Part shown: in pieces, positions 8,499 through 17,336 of the stretch
Layout of the letters: the number at the start of each line of letters is the position of its first letter
Position numbering within the stretch: the stretch's first letter is position 1
Source of the DNA: Paralcaligenes ureilyticus
GTDB taxonomy: Bacteria > Pseudomonadota > Gammaproteobacteria > Burkholderiales > Burkholderiaceae_B
DNA: 64,000 nt
NCBI RefSeq assembly: GCF_004346225.1
Contig: NZ_SMAJ01000007.1
Location: 62,001-126,000 of the forward strand
Direction: 5' to 3'
Translations under genes and position numbers: made by a program
The notes under the pieces: generated by a model
Databases searched by the model: none
What the model was told of the DNA's origin: nothing
Seen by the model: the letters and a program-made list of their open reading frames with translations, nothing else

Positions 8499-9446
8499 TC
8501 ATAATGTTTGCCCATTCTTGGCAATTTGCTTCCAGGTTTGCCCCAGGTCTTCAGAAAGATAGACGCTACGCTCGAAGGTGGCTATGGCTATTTGGCTTTG
8601 CGTAATCGGGTTTTGAGCAATATAAGCAACCGCGTCGTTCGTCATGGGAGGCAATGGAATGTTCTGTGTTTCTTTGCTGTTTTGCCAGTTTATACGTGTC
8701 AAGGCGGGCTTACCGGCATAGTGGCTGTACCAGAGATGAGAGCCATCCAGATCAAACCCTATCGCCAGGACTTGCTCACCGCTCTGTGATAACTGAAAAT
8801 GATTAGCGCCATCCTCGGAAATATACAAACCTTTGTCCGTACCGGCGGCCAGCACCTTGGGATTAGTGGGGTGAGCGGCCAGGGTGTTGATCGAACCCGT
8901 CAGGCCCTTGCCCTCTGCCGTGGTCCATTGCGCTCCATCTGTTTGGGTGACATAAATGCCCGACTTCGTCATCCGGTCATTCGGGCTTTCATTGAGCACA
9001 TAGACCGTGTTCGTGCCGTAGCTCGCGGCCATAATATGAAAATCGGACTGCCCTTCGAAGCCGAGTTTTTTCCAGGTGTGTCCCCCATCTGAGCTTTTGA
9101 TCAAGCCAAACGGATTGACTAGGTTTGTTCCCGGCGCCGGATGGCCGCTGCTATAGAGTGCGTCGCGTGTCGCCGAAAAGCCCATGAAGTCGTGAGGGGC
9201 CCCATCTGCCGTGGACCAATGCCCCTGGCCGTAAATGGCCAATCCCCTGTGGCTTGGGATGAATATCTTGGTGCCGTCCGCACTATACGAGAGGCCGTGA
9301 ACATGCATCAACTGGACCTTGGCCAGGGGTTGGTTAGCCGCGTTGGCCGGCTGCAGGGAACCGTACGTGAACGTCATGACGGCCACAGCGTGTGCCATGA
9401 TGGTCAGCCACTGACCCGTTCGGGCTTTCATACTCTTTTTAGTCAT
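8499..9446 (-). CDS. Periplasmic beta-propeller protein, F510_1955-like family
   Basis: Product of 315 residues with a signal peptide (ending ...GSLQPANAANQP) and repeated Asp-box motifs of the BNR/sortilin type: SSDGGHTW, SEDGANHF and SEDLGQTW. Such repeats build beta-propellers; related proteins are annotated as F510_1955 family glycosylhydrolases, but no activity is evident and they are common in copper loci. I chose ATG 9446: a GTG at 9494 would extend the frame but lies inside the -10 element of the CueR-type promoter at 9493-9523, so it cannot be translated from that transcript. First gene of the operon 9446-6535. Confidence 0.82.
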   Translation of the reverse strand: MTKKSMKARTGQWLTIMAHAVAVMTFTYGSLQPANAANQPLAKVQLMHVHGLSYSADGTKIFIPSHRGLAIYGQGHWSTADGAPHDFMGFSATRDALYSSGHPAPGTNLVNPFGLIKSSDGGHTWKKLGFEGQSDFHIMAASYGTNTVYVLNESPNDRMTKSGIYVTQTDGAQWTTAEGKGLTGSINTLAAHPTNPKVLAAGTDKGLYISEDGANHFQLSQSGEQVLAIGFDLDGSHLWYSHYAGKPALTRINWQNSKETQNIPLPPMTNDAVAYIAQNPITQSQIAIATFERSVYLSEDLGQTWKQIAKNGQTL

Positions 9447-9492
9447 TTCAGGGTGCCTGTAGATTGGCGCATACACGCGCATTCGCAGAGAC

Positions 9493-9523
9493 ACTTTAAG
9501 CCTTCCTGCAATGGGAAGGTCAA
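9493..9523 (-). promoter_or_regulatory. CueR-type promoter for the 9446-6535 operon
   Basis: On the minus strand: -35 TTGACC, a 19-bp spacer, -10 TAAAGT. The spacer carries the dyad CTTCC...GGAAG. A 19-bp spacer is two bases longer than optimal and is typical of promoters activated by MerR-family regulators such as CueR. Confidence 0.85.
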
Positions 9524-9639
9524 GCGAAATTATGAAGACCTAAACCGTGTTCGTGGTTGTAGACAAGATCACCCGACCCTTGTAGATTCATTACAGCAAG
9601 GCAAGCCGTAGATTTACCGTAAAAAGTGTGTCAAAGCCA

Positions 9640-9670
9640 TTGACCTTCCTATTTTGTCAAGGTTTAAAGT
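9640..9670 (+). promoter_or_regulatory. CueR-type promoter for the Cu+-ATPase gene
   Basis: -35 TTGACC (9640-9645), 19-bp spacer with CTTCC...CAAGG dyad, -10 TAAAGT (9665-9670). It fires away from the promoter at 9493-9523, so the two operons diverge, each with its own CueR-type element. Confidence 0.85.
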
Positions 9671-9726
9671 ACCAACAAGCTCAAATAAAGCACGCCTCAA
9701 GAAACTGACGGAGCAAGGGAAGACGT

Positions 9727-12108
9727 ATGGAACACAATCATCAGACTAAGCAGGTCGGAGAGGTCTCAGAAGGCAGCGGTCAGGCCAGCGACAGGGAGTC
9801 AATTTACACCTGCCCCATGCATCCTGAAATCGCGGAGCACGGCCCGGGGAGTTGCCCTATATGCCATATGTTTCTCGTCCCCAAGGACGATCTGGCGAGC
9901 GGATCGGCTCGTGACGCCGACGCGGGACATCATCATGCGCCTGGCGCGCATAGCCAGCCCGAGCATCACCACCATGATCACGGTGCGCAGCCAAGCGCGG
10001 GGGCGATAGCCGGCGCCATGTACACCTGCCCCATGCATCCGCAAATCCGCCAAGATCATCCCGGCCATTGCCCTATTTGCGGGATGTCGCTGGAAGCCGA
10101 ACTCCCGACTCTTGAGGAAGACGAAAATCCGGAACTCAAAGATTTCAGGCGGCGTTTTTGGTGGTCCTTGCCGCTAACGATTATTGTCGTGGGCCTGGCC
10201 ATGTCGATGCACTTTGTCCACGGGTTCGAAGGTGAGACCCAAAGCTGGATCGAATTGATTCTGACGACTCCTGTTGTGTTGTGGGCTGGGTGGCCGTTCT
10301 TTGTTCGGGGCGCGCAATCCATTCGAAACATGAGCCCCAATATGTGGACGTTGATCAGCCTGGGGACAGGCGCGGCTTATGCCTACAGCGTAGTCGCGAC
10401 CGTGGCTCCGCAGGTATTTCCGGCCGCATTTTTCGACATGGGGCGGGTGTCGGTCTATTTCGAGGCCGCCGCCGCCATTATTTCCTTGACCTTGTTTGGA
10501 CAAATGCTGGAGCTCAAAGCACGTTCACAAACATCCCAGGCGATTAAATCCTTGATGGGCCTGGCTCCCAAAACAGCCCGACGCATCAACCCTGATGGTT
10601 CTGAAGAGGACATTCCCCTGGCGCATGTCCACGTGGGCGACAAATTGCGTGTGCGCCCGGGTGAAAAAGTGCCTGTGGATGGCCTGGTACTGGAAGGCAG
10701 TAGCGCCATCGACGAATCGATGCTGACGGGCGAACCCGTACCCGTCACCAAACGTGCACAAGACAAGTTGATAGGCGCGACGCAAAATACCACCGGCGCC
10801 CTGGTGATGCGTGCCGACAAAATCGGCGCCGATACGGTGTTGTCGCAAATCGTGGCGATGGTCGCGCAAGCCCAACGGTCCAGAGCCCCCATGCAGCGTA
10901 TGGCCGACTCGGTTGCCGGCTACTTTGTGATGGCCGTTGTAGCGGCCGCTGTAGCGACGTTCTTTGCCTGGGGATTTTTTGGGGGCACGCAAGGCTGGGT
11001 TTATGGCCTGATCAATGCGGTGGCGGTCTTGATCATTGCGTGCCCCTGTGCCCTGGGTTTGGCGACCCCCATGACGATTATGGTCGCCACAGGCAGGGCG
11101 GCCACGCAGGGCATTTTATTCAAAGATGCCGCCGCTATTGAGAACTTTCATAAGATCAATACCTTGATTGTCGATAAAACCGGCACCCTGACCGAAGGCC
11201 GTCCGCGCTTTGACCAAATTATGGTGGCCCCCGGTTTTACCGAGCAAGAGGTGCTGTTGCTCGCAGCCAGCCTGGATCAGGGTAGCGAACATCCCTTGGC
11301 GCAAGCCATTGTTCAAAAAGCCAAGGGTGAAGGGCTGGCGCTGCATCCGGTTGAAAACTTCGATTCGGTCACCGGCATGGGCGCCCAGGGGCAGGTGACA
11401 GGAAAACAGCTCTTGCTGGGCAACACCTTGCTGATGAGTCGCGAGAAAGTGGAGGTTTCTGCACTGAAGCCACAGGCCGAATCCCTGCGCGCCGAAGGCG
11501 CAAGCGTGATGTATTTGGCCGTCGATCACACTTTGGCAGGGATTTTATCCGTTACCGATCCCATCAAGGGTTCGACGGCACAAGCTCTTGAAACGCTGCG
11601 TCATCTGGGTATCCAGACCATTATGGCGACCGGCGATGCGGTGACGACCGCGCTGGCCGTTGGTAAAAAGCTGGGCATTGAAATTGTGCACGGGGAGGTG
11701 ACTCCGGCCGATAAGTACGCCTTGGTGGAAAAATACCAGCATGAAGGCAAGATCGTTGCCATGGCGGGCGATGGCATCAATGACGCGCCCGCCTTGGCAA
11801 AAGCCGATATCGGCGTGGCGATGGGGACCGGCACCGACGTGGCCATGAATAGCGCCTCCGTCACCCTGGTCAAAGGCGATCTGCGTGGTATTCAACAAGC
11901 CCGGCTTTTGTCTGATCTGACGATCAAGAACATGAAGCAAAACCTGGGCTTTGCCTTTATCTACAACGCGTGTGGAATCCCCATCGCTGCCGGTGTTTTG
12001 TACCCATGGACCGGCTGGTTGTTATCGCCGCTTATTGCAGCGTTGGCCATGAGTCTGAGTTCGGTGTCGGTTATTTCCAACGCCTTGCGGCTGCGGACGA
12101 TGAAATAA
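9727..12108 (+). CDS. Copper(I)-exporting P1B-type ATPase with two N-terminal metal-binding knuckles
   Basis: Protein of 793 residues; pumps Cu+ (or Ag+) out of the cytoplasm using ATP. The N-terminus has two copies of the heavy-metal-binding motif YTCPMHP...CPIC-M (near 20-45 and 98-122) joined by a His-rich linker, instead of HMA domains. Core motifs: TGEP in the actuator domain, CPC at 439-441 in the membrane channel, phosphorylated Asp483 in DKTGT, HP in SEHPLA and [10 protein letters not shown]. This makes it a P1B-1 CopA/SilP-type pump. It is preceded by its own CueR-type promoter. Names copA, copF and actP are all used for such genes; I leave the symbol blank because the multicopper oxidase at 45404 is also called CopA. 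Confidence 0.95.
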   Translation: MEHNHQTKQVGEVSEGSGQASDRESIYTCPMHPEIAEHGPGSCPICHMFLVPKDDLASGSARDADAGHHHAPGAHSQPEHHHHDHGAQPSAGAIAGAMYTCPMHPQIRQDHPGHCPICGMSLEAELPTLEEDENPELKDFRRRFWWSLPLTIIVVGLAMSMHFVHGFEGETQSWIELILTTPVVLWAGWPFFVRGAQSIRNMSPNMWTLISLGTGAAYAYSVVATVAPQVFPAAFFDMGRVSVYFEAAAAIISLTLFGQMLELKARSQTSQAIKSLMGLAPKTARRINPDGSEEDIPLAHVHVGDKLRVRPGEKVPVDGLVLEGSSAIDESMLTGEPVPVTKRAQDKLIGATQNTTGALVMRADKIGADTVLSQIVAMVAQAQRSRAPMQRMADSVAGYFVMAVVAAAVATFFAWGFFGGTQGWVYGLINAVAVLIIACPCALGLATPMTIMVATGRAATQGILFKDAAAIENFHKINTLIVDKTGTLTEGRPRFDQIMVAPGFTEQEVLLLAASLDQGSEHPLAQAIVQKAKGEGLALHPVENFDSVTGMGAQGQVTGKQLLLGNTLLMSREKVEVSALKPQAESLRAEGASVMYLAVDHTLAGILSVTDPIKGSTAQALETLRHLGIQTIMATGDAVTTALAVGKKLGIEIVHGEVTPADKYALVEKYQHEGKIVAMAGDGINDAPALAKADIGVAMGTGTDVAMNSASVTLVKGDLRGIQQARLLSDLTIKNMKQNLGFAFIYNACGIPIAAGVLYPWTGWLLSPLIAALAMSLSSVSVISNALRLRTMK

Positions 12109-12141
12109 GTGGCCTATGTTTAGAGGGCTTATACTAAATCC

Positions 12142-12486
12142 ATGAAATCCTGGGCCAAATTTATTGCCAGTGTTTTGATTGCGTGTTTGCCCTTACTTGG
12201 CTTTCCCGCACAGGCAGCTGTTTGTCCAGGAATGTCATCGACCGTCATGCAGTCGAATGACCACGCTTCGTCGATGCCAAGTATGACCGTCAGTACATAC
12301 AACGCCACGATAACAACGACAGCATGCCACGCCTGCAACGGCCTATCCTGTAGCATGCCAGCCATTCTCAGTTTGCAGACTATGGTCGCAATGGCTCCGT
12401 TTGCATCGGTCTATCCATCGGTCAATCACCTTGTCGTGAAGCAATTTATTCCCGAATTGCAGCCTCCTCCGCCTCGGAGTCTATAA
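12142..12486 (+). CDS. Small secreted Cys/Met protein of unknown function
   Basis: Protein of 114 residues with a signal peptide (ending GFPAQAAVC) and several Cys and Met residues (VCPGMSS, ACHACNGLSCSMP), ending in PPPPRSL. The arrangement resembles small DUF2946-like envelope proteins that accompany copper genes, but the match is loose. It begins 33 bases after the Cu+-ATPase gene and may be co-transcribed with it; a TATACT just before the ATG could be a separate -10 only for a leaderless message. CxxC plus Met pairs suggest Cu+ binding, which is inference. Confidence 0.6.
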   Translation: MKSWAKFIASVLIACLPLLGFPAQAAVCPGMSSTVMQSNDHASSMPSMTVSTYNATITTTACHACNGLSCSMPAILSLQTMVAMAPFASVYPSVNHLVVKQFIPELQPPPPRSL

Positions 12487-12541
12487 GTGCTTTTTTGACG
12501 AGCTTCGAAGCATACCGATTGACTGAATTAAGGAGTTACTC

Positions 12542-12895
12542 ATGAATACGAAACGACTACTCGTTACGTCACTTTCCGCGCTCTTGCTTGGCGTGAGCGG
12601 CCTAAGCCTGGCCGCTACATCGACTGGCAACGACGCCTCGATGATGCAGCATGAATCACCCAGTGCGGAGCATGGCACCCAGGGCTCATCTATGATGGGA
12701 GGAGGGATGATGGGCAGCATGATGGGAGGCGGGATGATGGAAAATATGATGGGAGGCGGAATGATGGGCGCCGGGGCCGGCCTCAGTAGAAAAGCCGCGA
12801 TGCAAATGCACGGCGAAATGATGCGTGCTATGGGCGACATCATGATTAAGTACGCCGATAAAATTGAAACACCGCCCGCGACTAAGACTAAATAA
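12542..12895 (+). CDS. Periplasmic Met/Gly-rich protein, probable copper binder
   Basis: Protein of 117 residues. A signal peptide (ending SGLSLAATS) is followed by a low-complexity region with repeated MMGGGMM blocks (residues about 55-80) and a helical tail (KAAMQMHGEMMRAMGDIMIKYA). Met-rich repeats bind Cu+ and Ag+ in several periplasmic proteins. There is a good ribosome binding site (AAGGAG) eight bases before the ATG. It follows the ATPase and the small Cys/Met protein in the same direction. No family name can be given. Confidence 0.72.
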   Translation: MNTKRLLVTSLSALLLGVSGLSLAATSTGNDASMMQHESPSAEHGTQGSSMMGGGMMGSMMGGGMMENMMGGGMMGAGAGLSRKAAMQMHGEMMRAMGDIMIKYADKIETPPATKTK

Positions 12896-13103
12896 CCACA
12901 CGGGTTCGTGCTATTCGATTCTGAATAGCGATCATTGGCGGACAGCAGGCCATCCTGATGTCCGCCAAACAGCATTGGCGAGGGTCTTCTAAAAATTTGC
13001 TTGACGATCCGGTAGATGGCGGCTGGTGGCAGATAATGAGCGCCGCCGGCAGCGGTGGAGCAGAATACCTTTCAATTCTTGGCAACATCCCAAAAAAAAT
13101 AAG

Positions 13104-13134
13104 TTGACATTCTCACCATGGGAATAGCTATCCT
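13104..13134 (+). promoter_or_regulatory. CueR-type promoter upstream of cueR
   Basis: TTGACA, 19-bp spacer with CTCAC...GGGAA, TATCCT. It is less symmetrical than the other CueR-type sites here. It would let CueR control its own gene. The gap 12896-13308 holds nothing else certain; a 37-codon frame at 13149-13262 is possible but has no supporting evidence. Confidence 0.6.
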
Positions 13135-13308
13135 GGAATCGTTCGTGCATGGAGAGAGAACGAAGCGTGCGTCACGCGGGGCCACCGGCAGCTAAATCGC
13201 GTCTAGACGGGTCGATGTTTGCGGATGCCCAAGCTGCTTGGGTGGTTGGTGTTTGGCGATAAAACCACTTCGTTTCATTTTGTTAGCGTCTCTTAGAGGA
13301 GAGATGGT

Positions 13309-13695
13309 ATGAACATTGGACAAGCAGCTAACGCCTCGGGCGCCTCGGCTAAAAAGATCCGCTATTACGAAAGTATCGATCTGATACCGTCCCGTGGCCG
13401 TACCGACAGCGGTTATCGGATTTATGCTGATAAGGATATCTATATCCTGCGTTTCATACGGCAGGCGCGCGACGTGGGGTTTCCGATTGAGACCATTCGG
13501 CTTTTGCTCGCCTTATGGCAAGACCACGACCGGGCCAGCGCCGATGTCAAAGCGCTGGCGTTGCAGCATATCAGGGAATTAGATCGCCGTTTGAAGGAAC
13601 TGCGCGCCATGCGTGATACGTTGGTGTACCTGGCCGAGCATTGCACCGGGGATGACAGGCCGAGTTGCCCGATTCTCGACGGGCTGGCCGGGTAA
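13309..13695 (+). CDS. cueR: MerR-family copper-responsive activator CueR
   Basis: Protein of 128 residues with the MerR winged helix at the N-terminus (MNIGQAANASGASAKKIRYYE), a dimerisation helix and the metal loop at Cys112 and Cys120 (HCTGDDRPSC). Those two positions are exactly those of E. coli CueR, which binds Cu+, Ag+ or Au+. A strong Shine-Dalgarno sequence (AGAGGAGAG) precedes the ATG. Seven promoters of the CueR type lie at 9493, 9640, 13104, 13827, 25370, 26836 and 47912, so this single protein probably controls genes spread over about 38 kb of the island. Confidence 0.93.
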   Translation: MNIGQAANASGASAKKIRYYESIDLIPSRGRTDSGYRIYADKDIYILRFIRQARDVGFPIETIRLLLALWQDHDRASADVKALALQHIRELDRRLKELRAMRDTLVYLAEHCTGDDRPSCPILDGLAG

Positions 13696-13826
13696 GACGA
13701 ACCCGAGCTTTGCCACCCTGTTCGGTGATTCAGGGGGATATCCCACAGATCGTCTTGCCTGTGGTTCGTCGGTTTTGAGGGGCGCCCGCCTCAAGATTTA
13801 GAGGGTTTATCATTCAAAAAAATACC

Positions 13827-13857
13827 TTGACATTCCTATTATTGGAACCTCTAGATT
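13827..13857 (+). promoter_or_regulatory. CueR-type promoter for the 13955-16786 operon
   Basis: TTGACA (13827-13832), 19-bp spacer containing TTCC...GGAA, TAGATT (13852-13857). It lies about 100 bases before the DUF2933 gene. Confidence 0.78.
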
Positions 13858-13954
13858 AAAACAATGAGTAGTGGTCACCTCGCAATCTTCCGTCGTGAAT
13901 GGGGCTTCGGTTTGCCGCCAGGGAAATTAGGGGATTTGATATTGGAGTAACACT

Positions 13955-14206
13955 ATGAAATGCACAAAATCAATGCTTACCATTGGCGCCGGCCTTTTCG
14001 CCGTGTTAGCCATCGCGTACGTGGCATTACCGCAATTCCAGACCTTCGTGCTCAGTGTGGCGCCTTTCCTGCTATTCCTGCTCTGTCCGTTGTCGATGCT
14101 ATTCATGATGAAGGGTATGAATTCGCATCAAGATCATCGGGACACCTCGGACAAGAGCGCGCCACAAAAGGGCGAACCCGAGCAGCCGTTGTCGATCAAA
14201 AGATAA
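13955..14206 (+). CDS. DUF2933-type small membrane protein (copy 1)
   Basis: Protein of 83 residues with two membrane segments (MLTIGAGLFAVLAIAYVALP and FVLSVAPFLLFLLCPLSMLFMM) and a charged tail with His residues. The LLCPL-M-FMMK motif is typical of DUF2933 proteins, whose function is not known. It opens the CueR-controlled operon that continues with a small membrane protein, a CcdA-like protein, a redoxin, a thioredoxin-like protein and a PII-like protein. Paralogues are at 24466 and 47420, each also in a copper block. Confidence 0.82.
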   Translation: MKCTKSMLTIGAGLFAVLAIAYVALPQFQTFVLSVAPFLLFLLCPLSMLFMMKGMNSHQDHRDTSDKSAPQKGEPEQPLSIKR

Positions 14207-14277
14207 GTCTTGCCACCCACTGCATAGTACGCGACCTACGCCGGTCGCACGTCGTCTTTACCGATTAAGGAGCAATT

Positions 14278-14409
14278 ATGGCGGACACGATATCGGTGTG
14301 GAATGTTCTCTTGATTATCTTCGCGGTCATCGGAGTCATTGCGGTTCTGGCCGTGGTGGGCATGAGCGCCATGCATTACAGCTTGATGGGTGGGATGAGA
14401 TTTTGTTAA
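14278..14409 (+). CDS. Small single-span membrane protein (43 residues)
   Basis: ATG at 14278, TAA at 14407-14409, with AAGGAG seven bases before the start. One membrane segment (NVLLIIFAVIGVIAVLAVVG) then MSAMHYSLMGGMRFC. Its core is nearly identical in pattern to the 54-residue protein at 8293-8457. Both stand beside a CcdA/DsbD-type membrane reductase gene, which suggests a shared partner. Function unknown. Confidence 0.72.
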   Translation: MADTISVWNVLLIIFAVIGVIAVLAVVGMSAMHYSLMGGMRFC

Positions 14410-14492
14410 TCGGCGACGATCAGGCCAGGGCGCGTCGCTTGATGGCTGTGTGACAGATCGAGAGCAGTACGGCTCGCCTGAGGAGGCGTTTG

Positions 14493-15401
14493 ATGGAGAC
14501 CAGTATTTTCTTCGGAGGATCGGTCGTCGCCGCGTTCGTTGCCGGCATGATCGCGCTTTTCGCGCCATGCTGTATTTCGGTCATGCTTCCGGCGTACTTT
14601 GCCAGTTCCTTCCAGAACCGGAGCAAACTGGTGGCGATGAGCTTCATTTTTGCGGCCGGTACGGCAACCGTCATCTTGCCGCTGATCATGGGCGTTGTGG
14701 CGCTACGCCAGGTCCTCATGACGCAGCATACCGCCGTCTATGTAGTGGGCGGCCTATTCATGCTGGGCATGGCCGTGTTCACCTTGCTCGGGGGGAAGCT
14801 TCACTTACCCATGCCGGGACAGCGCGCGACGACGCACGCCGGTGTGCTTAGCGTTTACTCACTGGGCATGTTCTCGGGCGTTGCCAGTTCATGTTGTGCC
14901 CCCGTTCTGGCGGGAGTCATCGCTCTCTCCGCTGTGGCGCCGTCCTCCTCCCTGGCCGTTGGGTTAGGGGGGGCTTACGTGTTCGGCATGGTCGCACCGC
15001 TCTTTGTCATTTCGCTTCTTTGGGATCGATACGATTGGCAATCCAGTGGGCTATTTCGGCCAAGATCGGTGACATGGCGCATCGGCCCCCTAAAACGGTC
15101 GCTATCACTGTCGATGCTGGCTAGCGGCCTGCTGCTGGCTGTGATGGGCATCGCCACGCTGTGGATTGGGCTTGCCTATCACTCGATGCCGGCTTCCAGT
15201 TACTGGGCCTTGCTGATTTCGGTGCGTCTGCAACATTACGGGCAAGTGATTACCCATGCGCTATTGGGTGTTCCGAACGCGCTGGCGGCGGGAGTGCTAA
15301 TCGTCCTGATTGTTGCGCTTGCTCTGCGGGCGCGATCGCAATGGCGATCGGATCCACGCCGCGAGAAAAGCGCATCTTCTCAAGAAACTGGGCAAGACTG
15401 A
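14493..15401 (+). CDS. CcdA/DsbD-family membrane protein
   Basis: Protein of 302 residues with about seven membrane segments. Two Cys pairs replace the single cysteines of CcdA: FAPCCISVMLPAYF near residue 28 and SSCCAPVLAGV near 134. CcdA-type proteins carry reducing power across the membrane to periplasmic thioredoxin-like proteins, and one of those is encoded directly downstream. The ATG at 14493 is preceded by AGGAGG. The tail after residue 270 is basic and probably cytoplasmic. Double cysteines might also bind metal, which I cannot tell from sequence. Confidence 0.8.
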   Translation: METSIFFGGSVVAAFVAGMIALFAPCCISVMLPAYFASSFQNRSKLVAMSFIFAAGTATVILPLIMGVVALRQVLMTQHTAVYVVGGLFMLGMAVFTLLGGKLHLPMPGQRATTHAGVLSVYSLGMFSGVASSCCAPVLAGVIALSAVAPSSSLAVGLGGAYVFGMVAPLFVISLLWDRYDWQSSGLFRPRSVTWRIGPLKRSLSLSMLASGLLLAVMGIATLWIGLAYHSMPASSYWALLISVRLQHYGQVITHALLGVPNALAAGVLIVLIVALALRARSQWRSDPRREKSASSQETGQD

Positions 15402-15412
15402 CGGAGGATAGA

Positions 15413-16111
15413 ATGAAACCTAAGCAAGCCAAGCCTCTGAAAAATCAGCGCGCCAATATCTGGAAGCTTCCCAAGACCCGTCTAGCGGCCAGTCTCGGAT
15501 TTGTCGTGCTGATAGTGATGGCGACTCTGTGGCTGACTCAAGCAAACAACCCTGGCGTGCCAGCGGATCGCGCAGGTCCGGTAGCCGCTGGTAAATTGGC
15601 GGGCAAGTATCCCTATCAGGTGGGCAACCCTGGCCCGGGCCAGATGGCACCCGCCATCCATCTCATGAGCACGGCGGGGAGCGACTTCGATCTGGCCAGT
15701 TGGCGGGGGAAGACCGTGCTGTTGTATTTTCAGGAGGGCATTACCTGTCAGGCCTGCTGGGATCAGAATAAAGATATAGCGCGAAGCTTCCAAGAGTTCC
15801 GCGCCCTGGGGATGGCTACGATCATCACCATTACAACTGACCCTGTCAATCTGTTGAAGGAGCGGGCAAGCGACGCGAGACTATCCACACCTGTGCTTTC
15901 AGACCCTCAACTCACCGTTTCCACGGCCTATCATGCAAATGATTACGGCATGATGGGGCGCAGCCGGGACGGGCACACTTTTATTGTCGTCGGGCCAGAC
16001 GGGCGTATCAAATGGCGAGCCGACTATGGTGGTCAGCCCAACTACACGATGTACGTACCGGTAGCGAATCTGCTGGCTGATCTTCGGCAAGGGTTGCACA
16101 AAACCCACTGA
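15413..16111 (+). CDS. Membrane-anchored redoxin (AhpC/TSA-like) with CxxC
   Basis: Protein of 232 residues. A basic N-terminus and one membrane segment (LAASLGFVVLIVMATLWLT) place the rest in the periplasm. From about residue 75 it is a peroxiredoxin/thioredoxin fold: MAPAIHLMSTAGSDFDLASW, GITCQACWDQ with CQAC, and a C-terminal GRIKWRADYGG. The start at 15413 has the ribosome binding site GGAGGAT and lies 12 bases after the CcdA-like gene, its likely electron donor. Inferred role: repair or sequestration of thiols under copper stress. Confidence 0.82.
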   Translation: MKPKQAKPLKNQRANIWKLPKTRLAASLGFVVLIVMATLWLTQANNPGVPADRAGPVAAGKLAGKYPYQVGNPGPGQMAPAIHLMSTAGSDFDLASWRGKTVLLYFQEGITCQACWDQNKDIARSFQEFRALGMATIITITTDPVNLLKERASDARLSTPVLSDPQLTVSTAYHANDYGMMGRSRDGHTFIVVGPDGRIKWRADYGGQPNYTMYVPVANLLADLRQGLHKTH

Positions 16112-16133
16112 GGCACCCAAACGAGGCACTCAA

Positions 16134-16421
16134 ATGCGAACTGTGAAAGTCGTCGTCCTTACTCAGGAGAATTGTGCCTTTTGTCATTCGGCTCAAATCC
16201 TGCTCAAAGCTCTGTCGGCGGAGTACCCTATTGAGATGTCGACGCTTTCTCTTGATACTCGGGAGGGGCAGGAACTTGCGTTGAAGAGCGGGATTCTCTT
16301 TGCGCCGGGGATCCTGATGGATGGCGAAGCGGTGTGTTATGGCAGGCCCTCGGAGAAGAAAATCAGGAAAGAATTTGAGCATCGATTGGGAGGTGAAGAA
16401 GTCAAAAATACGGCCCTGTGA
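16134..16421 (+). CDS. Glutaredoxin/thioredoxin-like protein with CAFC
   Basis: Cytoplasmic protein of 95 residues with a thioredoxin-like fold: VVVLTQENCAFCHSAQ (active-site CAFC), a cis-proline region (LFAPGILMDG) and a basic C-terminal helix. It has no signal peptide. It sits in the same operon as the membrane redoxin and the CcdA-like protein. It could reduce the CcdA-like protein from the cytoplasm, or carry a metal; neither is shown. Confidence 0.78.
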   Translation: MRTVKVVVLTQENCAFCHSAQILLKALSAEYPIEMSTLSLDTREGQELALKSGILFAPGILMDGEAVCYGRPSEKKIRKEFEHRLGGEEVKNTAL

Positions 16422-16444
16422 ATAGACCCTTTTGGGAGAAAAAC

Positions 16445-16786
16445 ATGAGCTTTAGATATGTTATCGCGATTGTTCAAGCCGATGTCCTGGAGCCGCTCGA
16501 AAAGCGGCTGGCGAGCATTCATGTGCCCGGACTCACCGCAACGACAGTAAAGGGGTATGGCAACTACGCGAACCTGTTCGCCAGTGACTGGATGACGGAG
16601 CACATCAAACTGGAGATCTTTGCCGAAGAGGCCGACATTGAGGCCATTACCGACGTGATCAGAGAGGTTGCCCATTCCGACGTGCCAGGAACGGGCGTCG
16701 TGGCGGTCATGCCGGTAGGGGACTTCTTCCACATCCGGGCTGGGAAAACTCAGAAACAAACGGACATTGAGCGAATCAAGGTCTAG
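16445..16786 (+). CDS. PII-like protein in a copper-redox operon
   Basis: Protein of 113 residues with the ferredoxin-like beta-alpha-beta pattern of PII and CutA proteins (FRYVIAIVQADVLEPLEKRL ... TEHIKLEIFAEEADIEAIT ... GTGVVAVMPVGDFFHI). The T-loop stretch (KGYGNYANLFASDW) lacks the uridylylated tyrosine context of GlnB/GlnK. So it is probably a PII-like signalling or metal-sensing protein rather than a nitrogen regulator. The ATG at 16445 has GGGAGAA ahead. It ends the CueR-controlled operon. Confidence 0.72.
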   Translation: MSFRYVIAIVQADVLEPLEKRLASIHVPGLTATTVKGYGNYANLFASDWMTEHIKLEIFAEEADIEAITDVIREVAHSDVPGTGVVAVMPVGDFFHIRAGKTQKQTDIERIKV

Positions 16787-16843
16787 CTTGAGCTTTGATG
16801 CACCCCACTAGGCTCTATAGCGATACGGTTTTTGGCGAGGAAA

Positions 16844-16875
16844 AGCGTCATCCCTATGCGGCGCTGGGTGACGCT
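16844..16875. terminator. Hairpin between two convergent operons
   Basis: Arms AGCGTCATCCC and GGGTGACGCT close a loop. On the minus strand it is followed by TTTTCC, so it is a weak candidate terminator for the cus operon. It lies between the convergent operon ends at 16786 and 16889. Confidence 0.4.
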
Positions 16876-16888
16876 CCCTCTGCACGTA

Positions 16889-17281
16889 TTACTTCTTTTC
16901 CAGCCTCGTGATGGTATAGGTGCCATTGAGGTCTTCCAGCCGAAACCTGATTTTTTCTCCCTCTTTGGCCCGATCGACCATCGCGGCGTCTTTGGCTTTG
17001 TAGGCCATGGTCATCGGCGGCATGCCGACGTTTTTGAGCTCGCCATGCTGAATCGTTACCATCCCGGCTTGTCGATCTACCTTTTGGACCACCCCATCGG
17101 CCAGGGCGGCGTCCGTGGGTCCGGCCGGTTTTGTTGAACCCCTATTCATGTCCTTGTCCATGTTCATGTTGCCGCCGGCATTCCCACTCATATCCATTTT
17201 CATGCCGCCAGCCGCATAGGCCGCCGTCCCTAGTCCGAATGCCAGGCCCGCTGCGATTGAAAGCGTCATTAATTTATTCAT
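16889..17281 (-). CDS. cusF: Periplasmic copper/silver chaperone CusF-like
   Basis: Protein of 130 residues with a signal peptide (ending GTAAYAAGG), a Met-rich linker (MKMDMSGNAGGNMNMDKDM) and a CusF domain at about 60-128 (GVVQKVDRQAGMVTIQHGE...MPPMTM). CusF hands Cu+ or Ag+ to CusB and CusA. The two Met ligands of the MTM motif are present and a His precedes them, but the Trp that caps the metal in E. coli CusF is replaced by Met (NVGMPPMTM). It is the last gene of the cus operon, 55 bases after cusA. Confidence 0.85.
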   Translation of the reverse strand: MNKLMTLSIAAGLAFGLGTAAYAAGGMKMDMSGNAGGNMNMDKDMNRGSTKPAGPTDAALADGVVQKVDRQAGMVTIQHGELKNVGMPPMTMAYKAKDAAMVDRAKEGEKIRFRLEDLNGTYTITRLEKK

Positions 17282-17336
17282 AAAGCTTCTCCAAAGTGTA
17301 AAAGTGTCGGCATTTGCGTGCCGGGGATGCGTCGTG

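Noticed and set aside
13149..13262. 37-codon frame between the CueR-type promoter and cueR
   Set aside because: Weak start context and no homologous counterpart seen; kept only as a remark.
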